Origin: Pedobacter sp.
GTDB taxonomy: Bacteria > Pseudomonadota > Gammaproteobacteria > Pseudomonadales > Moraxellaceae
Assembly: GCA_031119295.1 (NCBI GenBank)
Contig: JAVHYE010000005.1
Span: forward strand, 1 to 36,334
Length of the DNA stretch: 36,334 bases
Direction: 5' to 3'
How positions within the stretch are numbered: the first letter of the stretch is position 1; each line of letters starts with the position of its first letter. The notes under the pieces were generated by a model. It saw only the letters and a list, made by a program, of their open reading frames with translations, had not been told where the DNA came from and did no database searches. The position numbers and the translations under genes were made by a program. This document shows positions 10,605-19,739 of the stretch, in pieces.

Positions 10605-10877
10605 ATGACTGACGACAGCAAGCCGCAAAGCCCTGCCCCGGAAAAACAGAATGAGGAAAAGCCTCATCCGGAAGTGCATGGCGAAATCACCTTCCTGACC
10701 GTCCTGGGCAGTGTTTTCAGCTCATGGTTCGGTGTACAGAAAGAAGAAAATCGCAAGCGTGACTTCAGCACCAACAATCCCATGCCCTTCATTGTGGCCG
10801 GTATCGTATTTTTCTTCGTGATGATTATTGGCGTCATCATTGCCGTAAAGCTGGCTCTGGCTGGCAGCGGCGTATAA
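10605..10877 (+). CDS. DUF2970 family small membrane protein
   Basis: TFLTVLGSVFSSWFGVQKEENRKRDFSTNNPMPFIVAGIVFFFVMIIGVIIAVKLAL; single C-terminal transmembrane segment. Confidence 0.8.
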   Translation: MTDDSKPQSPAPEKQNEEKPHPEVHGEITFLTVLGSVFSSWFGVQKEENRKRDFSTNNPMPFIVAGIVFFFVMIIGVIIAVKLALAGSGV

Positions 10878-10889
10878 AGCACGCCCATG

Positions 10890-10917
10890 AAAAAGCCGCC
10901 TTGAAGGCGGCTTTTTT
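10890..10917. terminator. Bidirectional terminator between convergent DUF2970 gene and sohB
   Basis: AAAAAGCCGCC-ttgaa-GGCGGCTTTTTTT. Confidence 0.88.
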
Positions 10918-10933
10918 TATTTCACAGAGATAA

Positions 10934-11974
10934 TCACCAGAACGGGCGCTGCTGCAAACGTTCCCACCAGCGCATCAGCAAGCGGTCTGCTGACTCTTCG
11001 GCAGCGAAACCAAAGCGGCTCATCAAACGGCGTTTGGGCAGGAAGCGGATGGCAAACACATCGGCCGACTGCGTGCGCTCGGCCAGATATTCATCACTGG
11101 TCTTGAGCTCATCCACCAGTTTCAGATCCAGGGCGCGCTGGCCATACCAGTGTTCACCTGTCGCCACGGCATCAATATCCATCTGGCTGCGATTCTGCTG
11201 CACAAACTCCTTGAACAGCTCGTGCGTATCATCCAGTTCTTCCTGGAACTTCTGGCGCCCGGCATCAGTATTCTTGCCGAAAACGGTCAGCGTGCGCTTG
11301 TATTCGCCGGCCGTCAGCACCTCGAAATCCACTTCATGCTTTTGCAAGAGGCGATGGAAATTGGGCATCTGGGCAACCACACCAATCGAGCCCACCACGG
11401 CAAAAGGCGCGGCAAGAATGCGGTTGCCCAAGCAAGCCATCATATAGCCGCCGCTAGCCGCCACCTTGTCGACGCAGATAGTCAGGGGAATATTCTTTTT
11501 GCGCAGGCGCTCCAGCTGTGATGCAGCCAGACCATAGCCATGCACCATGCCGCCCGGGCTTTCCAGGCAGAGCACCACCTCATCCTTGGCAGGATCCACC
11601 AGTGTCATCACAGCGGTGATTTCACGACGCAAGGACTCCACCGCCGAGGCGCGGATATCACCATTGAAACCCAGCACATAGACACGGGGCTTGCTGCTCT
11701 CTTCGGCTTTCTTTTCCTTGGCAGCCTTTTTCTCGGCCTGCTTTTCTTTCTTGACCCAGGCCTTGAACTCGGCCTTGTCAAAAATCACTTCACGCAGGGC
11801 ATCGGCATAATCCTGCAGGCGCTCATTCAGCGGCGTGACTTCAATACTGCCTTCGCCGCCCTGGCGACGGCGTCCGCCCAGATTGGAAATGGCCACGATG
11901 ACAATCAGGGCCGCGACCACGACGGTAACGGTTTTGGCCAGAAAGAGGCCGTATTGCAGAATGAGATCGATCAC
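10934..11974 (-). CDS. sohB: Inner-membrane S49 family protease SohB
   Basis: N-terminal transmembrane segment, VLCLESPGGMVHGYGLAASQL, DKVAASGGYMMACLGNRILAAPFAVVGSIGVVAQ. Confidence 0.94.
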   Translation of the reverse strand: MIDLILQYGLFLAKTVTVVVAALIVIVAISNLGGRRRQGGEGSIEVTPLNERLQDYADALREVIFDKAEFKAWVKKEKQAEKKAAKEKKAEESSKPRVYVLGFNGDIRASAVESLRREITAVMTLVDPAKDEVVLCLESPGGMVHGYGLAASQLERLRKKNIPLTICVDKVAASGGYMMACLGNRILAAPFAVVGSIGVVAQMPNFHRLLQKHEVDFEVLTAGEYKRTLTVFGKNTDAGRQKFQEELDDTHELFKEFVQQNRSQMDIDAVATGEHWYGQRALDLKLVDELKTSDEYLAERTQSADVFAIRFLPKRRLMSRFGFAAEESADRLLMRWWERLQQRPFW

Positions 11975-12098
11975 GAAAAGTCCCTTGTGATGATGATCCG
12001 GCCGCTCGGATAGTCAGCCGGGGAAGCCATCATACGCTGCCCGGCGCAAGGCTGGCAGCGTCATGAAAAAGCACAGATGGGGATGATGACGGCCGGAT

Positions 12099-12923
12099 TC
12101 AAGCGCGGCGGCAACGCTCGACAAAATCCATGATCAGGGCATGGGCAATGCTGCCTGGCGGCGGGATTTCCGGCAGCTGGCTGTAATGAAAGAAATCAGC
12201 CTCGGCAATCTCGTCTTCCTGCAGCACGATGTCACCAGTGACATAGTCGGCATGGAAGCCCAGCATGAGATTCCCCGGGAAAGGCCAGGACTGGCTACCG
12301 AAATAACGGGGATTGCTCACCTTTACCCCAACCTCTTCCTGCACCTCACGCAGCAGAGTCTCCTCCGCAGTCTCACCCGCCTCGATAAAACCAGCCAGGG
12401 TACTGAACATGGGGCGATTGAAGCGTGTGGCACGCGCCAGCAGGATTTCCTCACCGCGCGTTACTGCCACGATCACACAAGGGTTGATACGGGGATAGGA
12501 AGTGAAATGGCAGGAGGGACAGACCTTTGCCCTCTCCCCTTGCGGGTGCACGGCGGTTGCCGTGCCGCAGCGACCGCAAAAGCGATGGCTGCGCTCCCAC
12601 TCCAGAATCTGGATGGCACGACCGGCAAGACTGAATTGCTCGTCATCCAGCAATCCCAGTGCACGCCGCAGGTCTTCGAAATGATAGCCCTCTGGCGCCT
12701 CTGCACTTTCGGGAACAGCAATGGCAAATACACCCTTGCCATCGCAACGGCCGAGATACTGGCGCGACACTTCTTCCATGCCCAGCCAGGAAAAACTTTT
12801 CAGCAGAGGAAAAGGGCCTTGCGACTGATCATCACAGAGAAGGATGTGCACGCCCTGGAAAACCAGCCAGAGGCGATCACCAGAAAGATCGTCAGGTGCA
12901 ACAAAAGCAGGTTCGAAATGCAT
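12099..12923 (-). CDS. nudC: NAD(+) diphosphatase NudC
   Basis: Zinc ribbon CGRCGTATAVHPQGERAKVCPSC and Nudix box GFIEAGETAEETLLREVQEEVGV, followed by SQSWPFPGNLMLGF. Confidence 0.96.
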   Translation of the reverse strand: MHFEPAFVAPDDLSGDRLWLVFQGVHILLCDDQSQGPFPLLKSFSWLGMEEVSRQYLGRCDGKGVFAIAVPESAEAPEGYHFEDLRRALGLLDDEQFSLAGRAIQILEWERSHRFCGRCGTATAVHPQGERAKVCPSCHFTSYPRINPCVIVAVTRGEEILLARATRFNRPMFSTLAGFIEAGETAEETLLREVQEEVGVKVSNPRYFGSQSWPFPGNLMLGFHADYVTGDIVLQEDEIAEADFFHYSQLPEIPPPGSIAHALIMDFVERCRRA

Positions 12924-14596
12924 CAGGCAGCCTTGGCCGGCTCAACCGGGAAGCCGAGATCAGCCACGCTTTCTTCGGCAATTTCCAGAATGCTTTCGCC
13001 GATAGGCTTGTTGGACTCCAGGCTTTCCAGGAAGTAATCCACGCTGGAGACGGCATCGGCCAGGGTTTCAAGATCAGCCATATTCGGCTGCTGCTCGGCA
13101 CTCAGCATGCGTGCATCGATATAGCGCGCACAGGCACGCAATACCGCAGCACCACGCTCGATACCCAGGAAGGACATGCCGCCTGCCACCGACTGCAAGG
13201 TGGACGGCACATTGGTGAGATGCATGAGATCGCGATTGGCTTCGAGATAGGAGCTGACAGCACGCTTGGCCAGCGACAGGCCGGAACGTGACTCCGACAC
13301 CAGCAATGCCTTGGCCTCATCCAGCTGGTGTATGGAAACACGGGAATTATTGACCTTGGTATCCGCACCCGGCGTTACGCGTTTGACGAGGCCGGCCACG
13401 GCATTTTCCACATCCATGAGGGCATCAACCAGCGAATGCAGGTCGGCCTGGTCAGGCTCGCCCTTCCATTTGCGCACTTCTTCCGCCTGCTCACGCATGC
13501 TCTGGCTGGCATCCAGCAGACCCAGCATCACCAGCGTTTGTGCCGTACGAGTCAGACCATCGGCCATGGCCTGATAACTTTCGGTATCGTTCTTGGCGCC
13601 ACGCGACATGATGTCCAGCGTGTCTTTCACCTGGGCCAGCTCGTCTTTGAGCACATCGGCCACCGTCTTGATGACGGACCCGCCGGGGCCACACATGAGC
13701 TCGTATTCCGCCGTCATCTGCGCCTGATTGAGGCAGCTCTCCTCCAGCACAAAAGCCTGTCGTACAGCCGCTACCTTGCTGCCCTCTTCGGACAGGCCGG
13801 CCACATAAAGGCTGTCGCCCAGCAGACGCAAATCCGGCTTGCCGTTGCCATCATTCTGCAAAAGTGCCTTGAGCTGGCGATCAAACTGGCCCAGCAAAGT
13901 CTTGCGGGCATTGCTGACAGCAACACCGTGCTGCAGGGACTCAATCATGGCTGCAGCCGCCCACCACTGCAGGGCCGAGGCTCGCCCACCGCAGACCTGC
14001 TGTGCACGCTCGCAGGCACGCAGCATCATGCGGTAATGCGGCACATCCGCCTGATCACGCAGCACGGCAATAAGACCGGTCTGGTACATCAGGCGCAAAC
14101 GACGCACGAGTGCATTGAGCTGCTCGGGAGTGACCTCCAGCTGCGTCACAGCCGGCGGTGACGGCAGCTTGCGTATCTGCAGGAAAAAACCTTCGGGCAA
14201 AGGCGCCTGCCCCAGAGCGAAACGCACCTGATTAATGGCCGGCAGTAAAAGCTGGGGCCAACCGCCCTGCTTGATCTGCACATATTCGAGATAGCGGCCC
14301 AGCACCATGAGGCCCTGGCCCAGAGCGGCAAAATTTTCATCAGAGGCTTCAGGACCATTGGCCTGCACCTGACGCATGAGCTGGCTCATGCCCGCAGCCA
14401 GCTCCACCGCCCCTGGCAACTCGACCAAGCGCAGCGCTCCCACCACCTGATCCAGACCATCCACACAGCTGCCCAGCAGCGCCGGATTGTCCCGCTCTTC
14501 CACATAAGAGCCGACCTGCGCCTCGACCTGTGCCAGCGTGGCATCCACTTCGGCTTTGACCAGATTGAGGGAGGCGAGATTGGGGATGAGAACCAT
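12923..14596 (-). CDS. fimL: FimL-like protein (degenerate Hpt/ChpA N-terminal-like domains; twitching/cAMP-associated family)
   Basis: 557 aa; VDGLDQVVGALRLVELPGAVELAAGM resembles ChpA/FimL Hpt-like repeats without a clear phosphorylatable His; located next to nudC as in P. aeruginosa. Confidence 0.75.
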   Translation of the reverse strand: MVLIPNLASLNLVKAEVDATLAQVEAQVGSYVEERDNPALLGSCVDGLDQVVGALRLVELPGAVELAAGMSQLMRQVQANGPEASDENFAALGQGLMVLGRYLEYVQIKQGGWPQLLLPAINQVRFALGQAPLPEGFFLQIRKLPSPPAVTQLEVTPEQLNALVRRLRLMYQTGLIAVLRDQADVPHYRMMLRACERAQQVCGGRASALQWWAAAAMIESLQHGVAVSNARKTLLGQFDRQLKALLQNDGNGKPDLRLLGDSLYVAGLSEEGSKVAAVRQAFVLEESCLNQAQMTAEYELMCGPGGSVIKTVADVLKDELAQVKDTLDIMSRGAKNDTESYQAMADGLTRTAQTLVMLGLLDASQSMREQAEEVRKWKGEPDQADLHSLVDALMDVENAVAGLVKRVTPGADTKVNNSRVSIHQLDEAKALLVSESRSGLSLAKRAVSSYLEANRDLMHLTNVPSTLQSVAGGMSFLGIERGAAVLRACARYIDARMLSAEQQPNMADLETLADAVSSVDYFLESLESNKPIGESILEIAEESVADLGFPVEPAKAA

Positions 14597-14777
14597 ATGC
14601 TGTCCTGCGCTAGTTTTTCTGATTTATGAGCGGCGGGTATGGAATGTCCTTGCCTTGCCGCTCAGCTGATCCGGGCTTCATGCCCAAAAATGTCAATCTG
14701 CGCCAAATGTGGCATGCCTTGGAAAGACGGTCAATTTTGCTTTCCAAGTCTTTGAAGTCTATCAACAACTTCTCGAA

Positions 14778-15500
14778 TCAAATGACATCCGCGCTACGCC
14801 AGAGGCAACTGCCACCCGCGGCCTTGTCCAGCACCTTGAGCTTGGCCTCGTGACGCTCCAGTTCTTCGGCGCTGGCACGTATCACCGGCAAGGGCAGACG
14901 ATCGGCCGCCAGCCGCCGTATGCCTTCACTTCTTTGCTCGCCTTCGTTCTGGGCTTCTTCCTGCCCCAGTGCCAGACCCACCTGCCCGCCCGTCATGGCG
15001 AGATAAACTTCGGCAAGAATTTCCGAGTCCAGCAAGGCGCCGTGATAGGTGCGATCGCGCTGGTCTGCGCCATAGCGACGTGCCAGCGCATCCAGATTGT
15101 TTTTCTGGCCCGGATGCTTGGCACGCGCCATGACCAACGTATCCAGCACCGTGCAGTAATCGGTAATCGGCTTGTAGCCCCGCTTCAGCAATTTGAATTC
15201 GTGATTGATGAATCCGATATCGAAGGGCGCGTTATGAATGATGAGCTCGGCGCCCTTCACGAACTCGAGAAACTCGTCAGCAATCTGCGCGAACAAAGGC
15301 TTGTCCACGAGATCCTTGTTATAGATGCCGTGCACCGCCGATGCCTCAGCTTCGATTTCACGTTCGGGATTGAGGTAGTGATGAAAACTGCGTCGGGTGA
15401 GCTTGCGATTCACCAATTCCAGACAGCCGATTTCAATCAGCCGGTGTCCCTGCTGCGGATCAATACCTGTGGTTTCTGTATCGAGGATGATCTGACGCAT
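14778..15500 (-). CDS. dnaQ: DNA polymerase III subunit epsilon (proofreading exonuclease)
   Basis: [29 protein letters not shown] (Exo I DxE), IIHNAPFDIGFINHEF, KNNLDALARRYG. Confidence 0.97.
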   Translation of the reverse strand: MRQIILDTETTGIDPQQGHRLIEIGCLELVNRKLTRRSFHHYLNPEREIEAEASAVHGIYNKDLVDKPLFAQIADEFLEFVKGAELIIHNAPFDIGFINHEFKLLKRGYKPITDYCTVLDTLVMARAKHPGQKNNLDALARRYGADQRDRTYHGALLDSEILAEVYLAMTGGQVGLALGQEEAQNEGEQRSEGIRRLAADRLPLPVIRASAEELERHEAKLKVLDKAAGGSCLWRSADVI

Positions 15501-15961
15501 CAAACACCTGCTCCTGTTTTCGTTCCCAGTGCTTCATCAATGGCCTGGTTGGCCAACTGATCGGCAATTTCATTGCCTTCATGGCCGGCATGACCTTTTA
15601 CCCAGCGCCAGTCCACCTTGTGGCGCGCGGCCTCAGACTCCAGCGCCTGCCAGAGATCCACATTTTTCACCGGCTCTTTGGCGGCATTTTTCCAGCCCTT
15701 GGCTTTCCAGCCCGCCAGCCATTCTGTCATGCCTTTCTTGACGTATTGTGAATCGGTCCAGAGCACAACCTCGCATGGCTTTTTCAGCGCTTTCAGAGCC
15801 TCAATAGCGCCAGTGAGCTCCATGCGGTTATTCGTGGTTTCTGCGGCAAAACCATAAAGGCGTTTTTCATTCTTGCCACTGCGCAGCAGCGCACCCCAGC
15901 CACCCGGTCCGGGATTGCCGCGGCAGGCGCCATCACAATAAATCTCTACATCACTCATCAT
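15500..15961 (-). CDS. rnhA: Ribonuclease HI
   Basis: [68 protein letters not shown]. Confidence 0.98.
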   Translation of the reverse strand: MMSDVEIYCDGACRGNPGPGGWGALLRSGKNEKRLYGFAAETTNNRMELTGAIEALKALKKPCEVVLWTDSQYVKKGMTEWLAGWKAKGWKNAAKEPVKNVDLWQALESEAARHKVDWRWVKGHAGHEGNEIADQLANQAIDEALGTKTGAGV

Positions 15962-16749
15962 TCATCCACACGATTCATCCAGCTGCGCAATCTCGCTTCG
16001 GTCACGAACACAGGCGCCGCTGCCGGATAAGCATTGCGACGACGAGGTTCAATGGGAGTGACACAGGAAACGCGCTTGCGCGCCAGCAAGACATAAGCCG
16101 CACCGCCCTGACTCCAGTAGCGGCGGCCCAGCTTTTCCAGCCAGGCAAAACGGCGGCGTATGGTGGCATGGGTCAGGGGCGGAACAAAGCAGGCACTCTC
16201 CACGCCCACCACTTCCATATCCAGCAAGGGCAACCAATCGGCCAGACGCTGCGGGCTCAGAGGCCGGCGCAGCCAGGGCAAAGCCGCCTGCCAGCGGAAA
16301 AGTCGCCACAATCCCCAGAGGCTCCAGGGATTGAAACCGAGAATAAGCAAATGCCCCTCGGGGATAAGCACACGCGAAGCCTCGCGCAGCAGCGCTTGCG
16401 GACTCGGGCTGCCATCAAGCGCGTGATGCACGAAAACCAGATCCAGACTGTCATTGGCAAAAGGCAGTTGCTCGGGCAATGCCTGTAGAGGGGAAAGTCC
16501 TTTGATGGATGAAGGCGCCACATCCACCACGCAACGATGCCGGATACGGCTGCCGGCCAGCAGATTGGTTTCCACGACATGGCCGATCTGCAGGGCGTGA
16601 TAGCCGAACAGGTCCGGCAGGATAAGACTGACCAGCTGCTCCTCGGTCTGCAGGAGGTGCTGGCCAAGATCACTGGCAAACCACTGGCGAAAATCCGCCT
16701 GCAGATCAAGCTGCGGCTCGCCGGTAAAAAGACGGGGAAGCTCCATCAT
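15958..16749 (-). CDS. Class I SAM-dependent methyltransferase (UbiE/BioC-like fold)
   Basis: [55 protein letters not shown]; start MMELPRLF preferred; located between gloB and rnhA. Confidence 0.85.
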   Translation of the reverse strand: MMELPRLFTGEPQLDLQADFRQWFASDLGQHLLQTEEQLVSLILPDLFGYHALQIGHVVETNLLAGSRIRHRCVVDVAPSSIKGLSPLQALPEQLPFANDSLDLVFVHHALDGSPSPQALLREASRVLIPEGHLLILGFNPWSLWGLWRLFRWQAALPWLRRPLSPQRLADWLPLLDMEVVGVESACFVPPLTHATIRRRFAWLEKLGRRYWSQGGAAYVLLARKRVSCVTPIEPRRRNAYPAAAPVFVTEARLRSWMNRVDE

Positions 16750-16886
16750 CTGAATCACGCCCTCTAATCCCGTGTCGCGCGGTCGCGGTATAGCACCGAG
16801 GCAAACATGGCCGGCTGCCATGTCCTGCGCCACAACTCATCATCACGGCTTATCATTGAAGCCTGTTTTCCAGCCTGTCCGCCATC

Positions 16887-17654
16887 ATGACCTTGCACGC
16901 CCATCCTCTGCCAGCCTTTCACGACAACTACATCTGGTGCCTTGCCCAGGACGGGCATGCGCTGGTGGTAGACCCAGGCGATCCGGCCGTGGTGCAAGCC
17001 TGGCTGCAGGAAAACCAGCTCGTGCTGGATGTCATTCTGGTCACCCACCATCATCCCGACCATACCGCCGGCCTGCCCGCCCTGCTGGCCACCCACCAGC
17101 CCCGCATCTATGGGCCTGATGAAGACATCAAGGATGTTCAGCACATCCTGAAAGGCGGTGAAACCCTGGACCTCGGACCTTTCGGCCAGGCAGAAGTGCT
17201 GGCCACTCCCGGCCATACCCGTGCCCATATCAGCTATTACCTGCCCGCGGCCGGCTTGCTGTTCTGTGGTGACACCCTGTTCAGTGCTGGTTGCGGCCGT
17301 CTTTTCGAGGGTACGGCGACCCAGCTCTATCACTCCCTGCAGGCTCTGGCCGCCTTGCCGGACGACACCCAGGTCTGCTGCACCCACGAATACACCACGG
17401 CCAATCTCCGCTTTGCCGCGGCGGCCGAGCCCGGCAATCCGGCTCGGGTGGCACGAGCTGCCGAAGTCCAGGCCCTGCGCGAGCAGAACCGGCCCAGCCT
17501 GCCCGTGAGCCTGGGCCGGGAAAAGACCTATAACCCCTTCCTGCGTTGCGAAGAGCCCGGCGTCCTGCAGGCACTGGCAGCGGAAACCGGTGCTGCCGTG
17601 GCCCCCGGCATCCCGGCACTGACCGCCTTGCGGGCTTGGAAAGATCGCTTCTGA
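16887..17654 (+). CDS. gloB: Hydroxyacylglutathione hydrolase (glyoxalase II)
   Basis: VTHHHPDHTAG metallo-beta-lactamase motif, TPGHTRAHISYY, CGDTLFSAGCGRLFEGT, CCTHEYTTANLRFA. Confidence 0.97.
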   Translation: MTLHAHPLPAFHDNYIWCLAQDGHALVVDPGDPAVVQAWLQENQLVLDVILVTHHHPDHTAGLPALLATHQPRIYGPDEDIKDVQHILKGGETLDLGPFGQAEVLATPGHTRAHISYYLPAAGLLFCGDTLFSAGCGRLFEGTATQLYHSLQALAALPDDTQVCCTHEYTTANLRFAAAAEPGNPARVARAAEVQALREQNRPSLPVSLGREKTYNPFLRCEEPGVLQALAAETGAAVAPGIPALTALRAWKDRF

Positions 17655-17712
17655 ATTCACGGGAATGTCTTGATTTTGTTACCAAAGTCCCGAAAACCGG
17701 CCGGCTTTTTGC

Positions 17713-17741
17713 TTGCCCCATAGGGGGGTGGCCCATAGAAT
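17713..17741 (+). promoter_or_regulatory. Predicted sigma70 promoter of mltD
   Basis: TTGCCC-N17-TAGAAT, 36 nt upstream of the ATG. Confidence 0.5.
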
Positions 17742-17777
17742 CGCCCCGACTAGCCCCTACTACCGAGTAAATAACGC

Positions 17778-19616
17778 ATGCCCATAGGCATTACTTCCCG
17801 CAGGCAGAGACTGCATGGCCTGGTATTCCGGCCTGTTCTTGCGGCTCTCTTCCTGACGCTGGCCACGCCCTCCGAGGCCGGCTGGCTGGATCGCCTCTTT
17901 GGCTCCAAGACGGAGCAGGCTGCGGCTGCTCAAGAAGCTGCCCCTGCTGCCCCGGCTCAAGCCTCTACCCCGAACACTCCCGCCGCCACGGCTGATGCTC
18001 TGCCCGGCAATGCTGCCAACGATGCCCCTGATCTCACCCATACCGAAGGCCCGGCCACTGCCGCCACGGCCGAGGACGACATGGATGCCACTGGCGACGA
18101 CGCCACGCTGCTGCCCAATGTTGAAGAATCCGCTCTGGGTGAAGTGGAAAGCCCCGATGCTGAAATCAACCCGGACGAACTCGCCGAGAAAGGTGATCTC
18201 TGGGACCGCATGCGCCGTGGCTTCCAGATGGAAATGCCCGAAGACAACGAGCGCATTGCCGTCCAGCGCAACTGGTATCTGAAAAACAGCAGCTACCTGG
18301 ATCGCATGGCGCTGCGCGCCACACGCTATCTGCATTACACGGTGAGCGAAGCCGAACGCCGTGGCCTGCCCACCGAGCTCGCCCTGCTGCCGGTGATTGA
18401 AAGCGCCTACGATCCTTTTGCGTATTCGCATGCCAGTGCGGCCGGCATGTGGCAGTTCATCCCCGGCACCGGCAAGATTTTCGGCCTGAAGCAGAACTGG
18501 TGGTATGACGGTCGCCGCGATGTGGTCGAATCCACCCGCGCCGCCTACGACTTCCTCAGCATGCTGTATGAAAAATTCGGCAGCTGGGAATTGGCGCTGG
18601 CCGCCTATAACGCCGGTCCCGGTGCCGTGCAGCGCGCCATCAACCGCAATGCCGCGGCCGGCCTGCCCACCGATTTCTGGTCACTGCGCCTGCCGGCTGA
18701 AACCCGTGCCTATGTGCCGCGCTTCCTGGCCGTGGTGCAGGTCATCAAGTCGCCGGAAACTTTTGGTGTCAGCCTGCGCCCCGTCGTGGATCAGCCCTTC
18801 TTCCGCAGCATGGAAGTCGGCGGCCAGATCGACATGACGGCCGCCGCCGCCATCGCCGGTGTCTCGCTGAAAGAGTTCTACCAGCTCAATCCCGGCTTCA
18901 ATCGCTGGGCCACCGATCCCGATGGCCCGCACCGCGTGCTGGTGCCCGCATCACTGCCGCAGGACTTTGCAGAGCAGATTGCTGCCCTGCCGGTCCCGGA
19001 AAAAGTCACCGCTGAAAGCTACAAGGTGAAAAAGGGCGACACGCTCTACAAGATTGCCCGTCAGTTCGATACCTCACCGGCAGAAATCAAGCGCCTCAAT
19101 AATCTCAAGACCGACAAGGTGCCGGTGGGCCGCAGCCTCACCATCACCAAGGCCAATATCAGCCCCGAGTACATTGCCCTCAATGAGGAAATGCGCCTCG
19201 ACCGCTCCTACTCCAGCGGCGGTGGCAGCAAGACGGTGCGCAAGAGCTACACCGTGCGCCGCGGCGATACGCTCTCCTCCATTGCCCGCCGTCATGGTGT
19301 CAGCACCAAGGACCTGGCACGCTGGAACGGCCTCAAGCCCAAAGCCCGCATCCATGCCGGCCAGCGCCTCACCCTGCAAACGCGCAGCGTCAGCAGCAAA
19401 CAGCGCGTGGCCAGCAAGAGCAGCAAGAGTGGCAGCAAGAAGAATGTCCAGAAGATCAGCTACAAGGTGAAAAAGGGCGACACGCTCTCTTCCATCAGCC
19501 GCCGCTACAATGTCTCGGTCAAGCAGATCAAGCGCTGGAACGGCAGCTCGCACAATATCCAGCCAGGACAGGGATTGGTGCTTTTCGTCGCCGGCAACTC
19601 ACGGCACAACCTCTGA
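17778..19616 (+). CDS. mltD: Lytic murein transglycosylase D-like protein with three LysM domains
   Basis: SLT catalytic region LPVIESAYDPFAYSHASAAGMWQFIPGTGKIFGL...LAAYNAGPGAV; LysM copies YKVKKGDTLYKIARQF, YTVRRGDTLSSIARRHG and YKVKKGDTLSSISRRYN. Confidence 0.95.
   Translation: MPIGITSRRQRLHGLVFRPVLAALFLTLATPSEAGWLDRLFGSKTEQAAAAQEAAPAAPAQASTPNTPAATADALPGNAANDAPDLTHTEGPATAATAEDDMDATGDDATLLPNVEESALGEVESPDAEINPDELAEKGDLWDRMRRGFQMEMPEDNERIAVQRNWYLKNSSYLDRMALRATRYLHYTVSEAERRGLPTELALLPVIESAYDPFAYSHASAAGMWQFIPGTGKIFGLKQNWWYDGRRDVVESTRAAYDFLSMLYEKFGSWELALAAYNAGPGAVQRAINRNAAAGLPTDFWSLRLPAETRAYVPRFLAVVQVIKSPETFGVSLRPVVDQPFFRSMEVGGQIDMTAAAAIAGVSLKEFYQLNPGFNRWATDPDGPHRVLVPASLPQDFAEQIAALPVPEKVTAESYKVKKGDTLYKIARQFDTSPAEIKRLNNLKTDKVPVGRSLTITKANISPEYIALNEEMRLDRSYSSGGGSKTVRKSYTVRRGDTLSSIARRHGVSTKDLARWNGLKPKARIHAGQRLTLQTRSVSSKQRVASKSSKSGSKKNVQKISYKVKKGDTLSSISRRYNVSVKQIKRWNGSSHNIQPGQGLVLFVAGNSRHNL
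19017..19488 (+). repeat. 31-bp identical direct repeat (19017-19047 and 19458-19488) in LysM domains 1 and 3
   Basis: AGCTACAAGGTGAAAAAGGGCGACACGCTCT present twice, encoding SYKVKKGDTL. Confidence 0.95.
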
Positions 19617-19656
19617 GCCCTCTTCTTCCCCCAAGAAAAAGTTCCTTTGCAAATCG

Positions 19657-19687
19657 AAACCGGCGTCATCTGACGCCGGTTTTTTTA
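19657..19687 (+). terminator. Rho-independent terminator after mltD
   Basis: AAACCGGCGTC-atct-GACGCCGGTTTTTTT. Confidence 0.9.
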
Positions 19688-19739
19688 TGTGGTAAAAAGC
19701 GGTTCACGGACTCAAGACCGCCAATAACAAGGACCCGCC

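Noticed and set aside
12035-12060. 7-bp inverted repeat CGCTGCC...GGCAGCG downstream of nudC
   Set aside because: No T-run and only a short stem; could be chance in GC-rich sequence.
17690-17712. Terminator after gloB (CCGGCCGG followed by CTTTTTG)
   Set aside because: The palindrome has no loop and cannot form a proper hairpin stem; not called.
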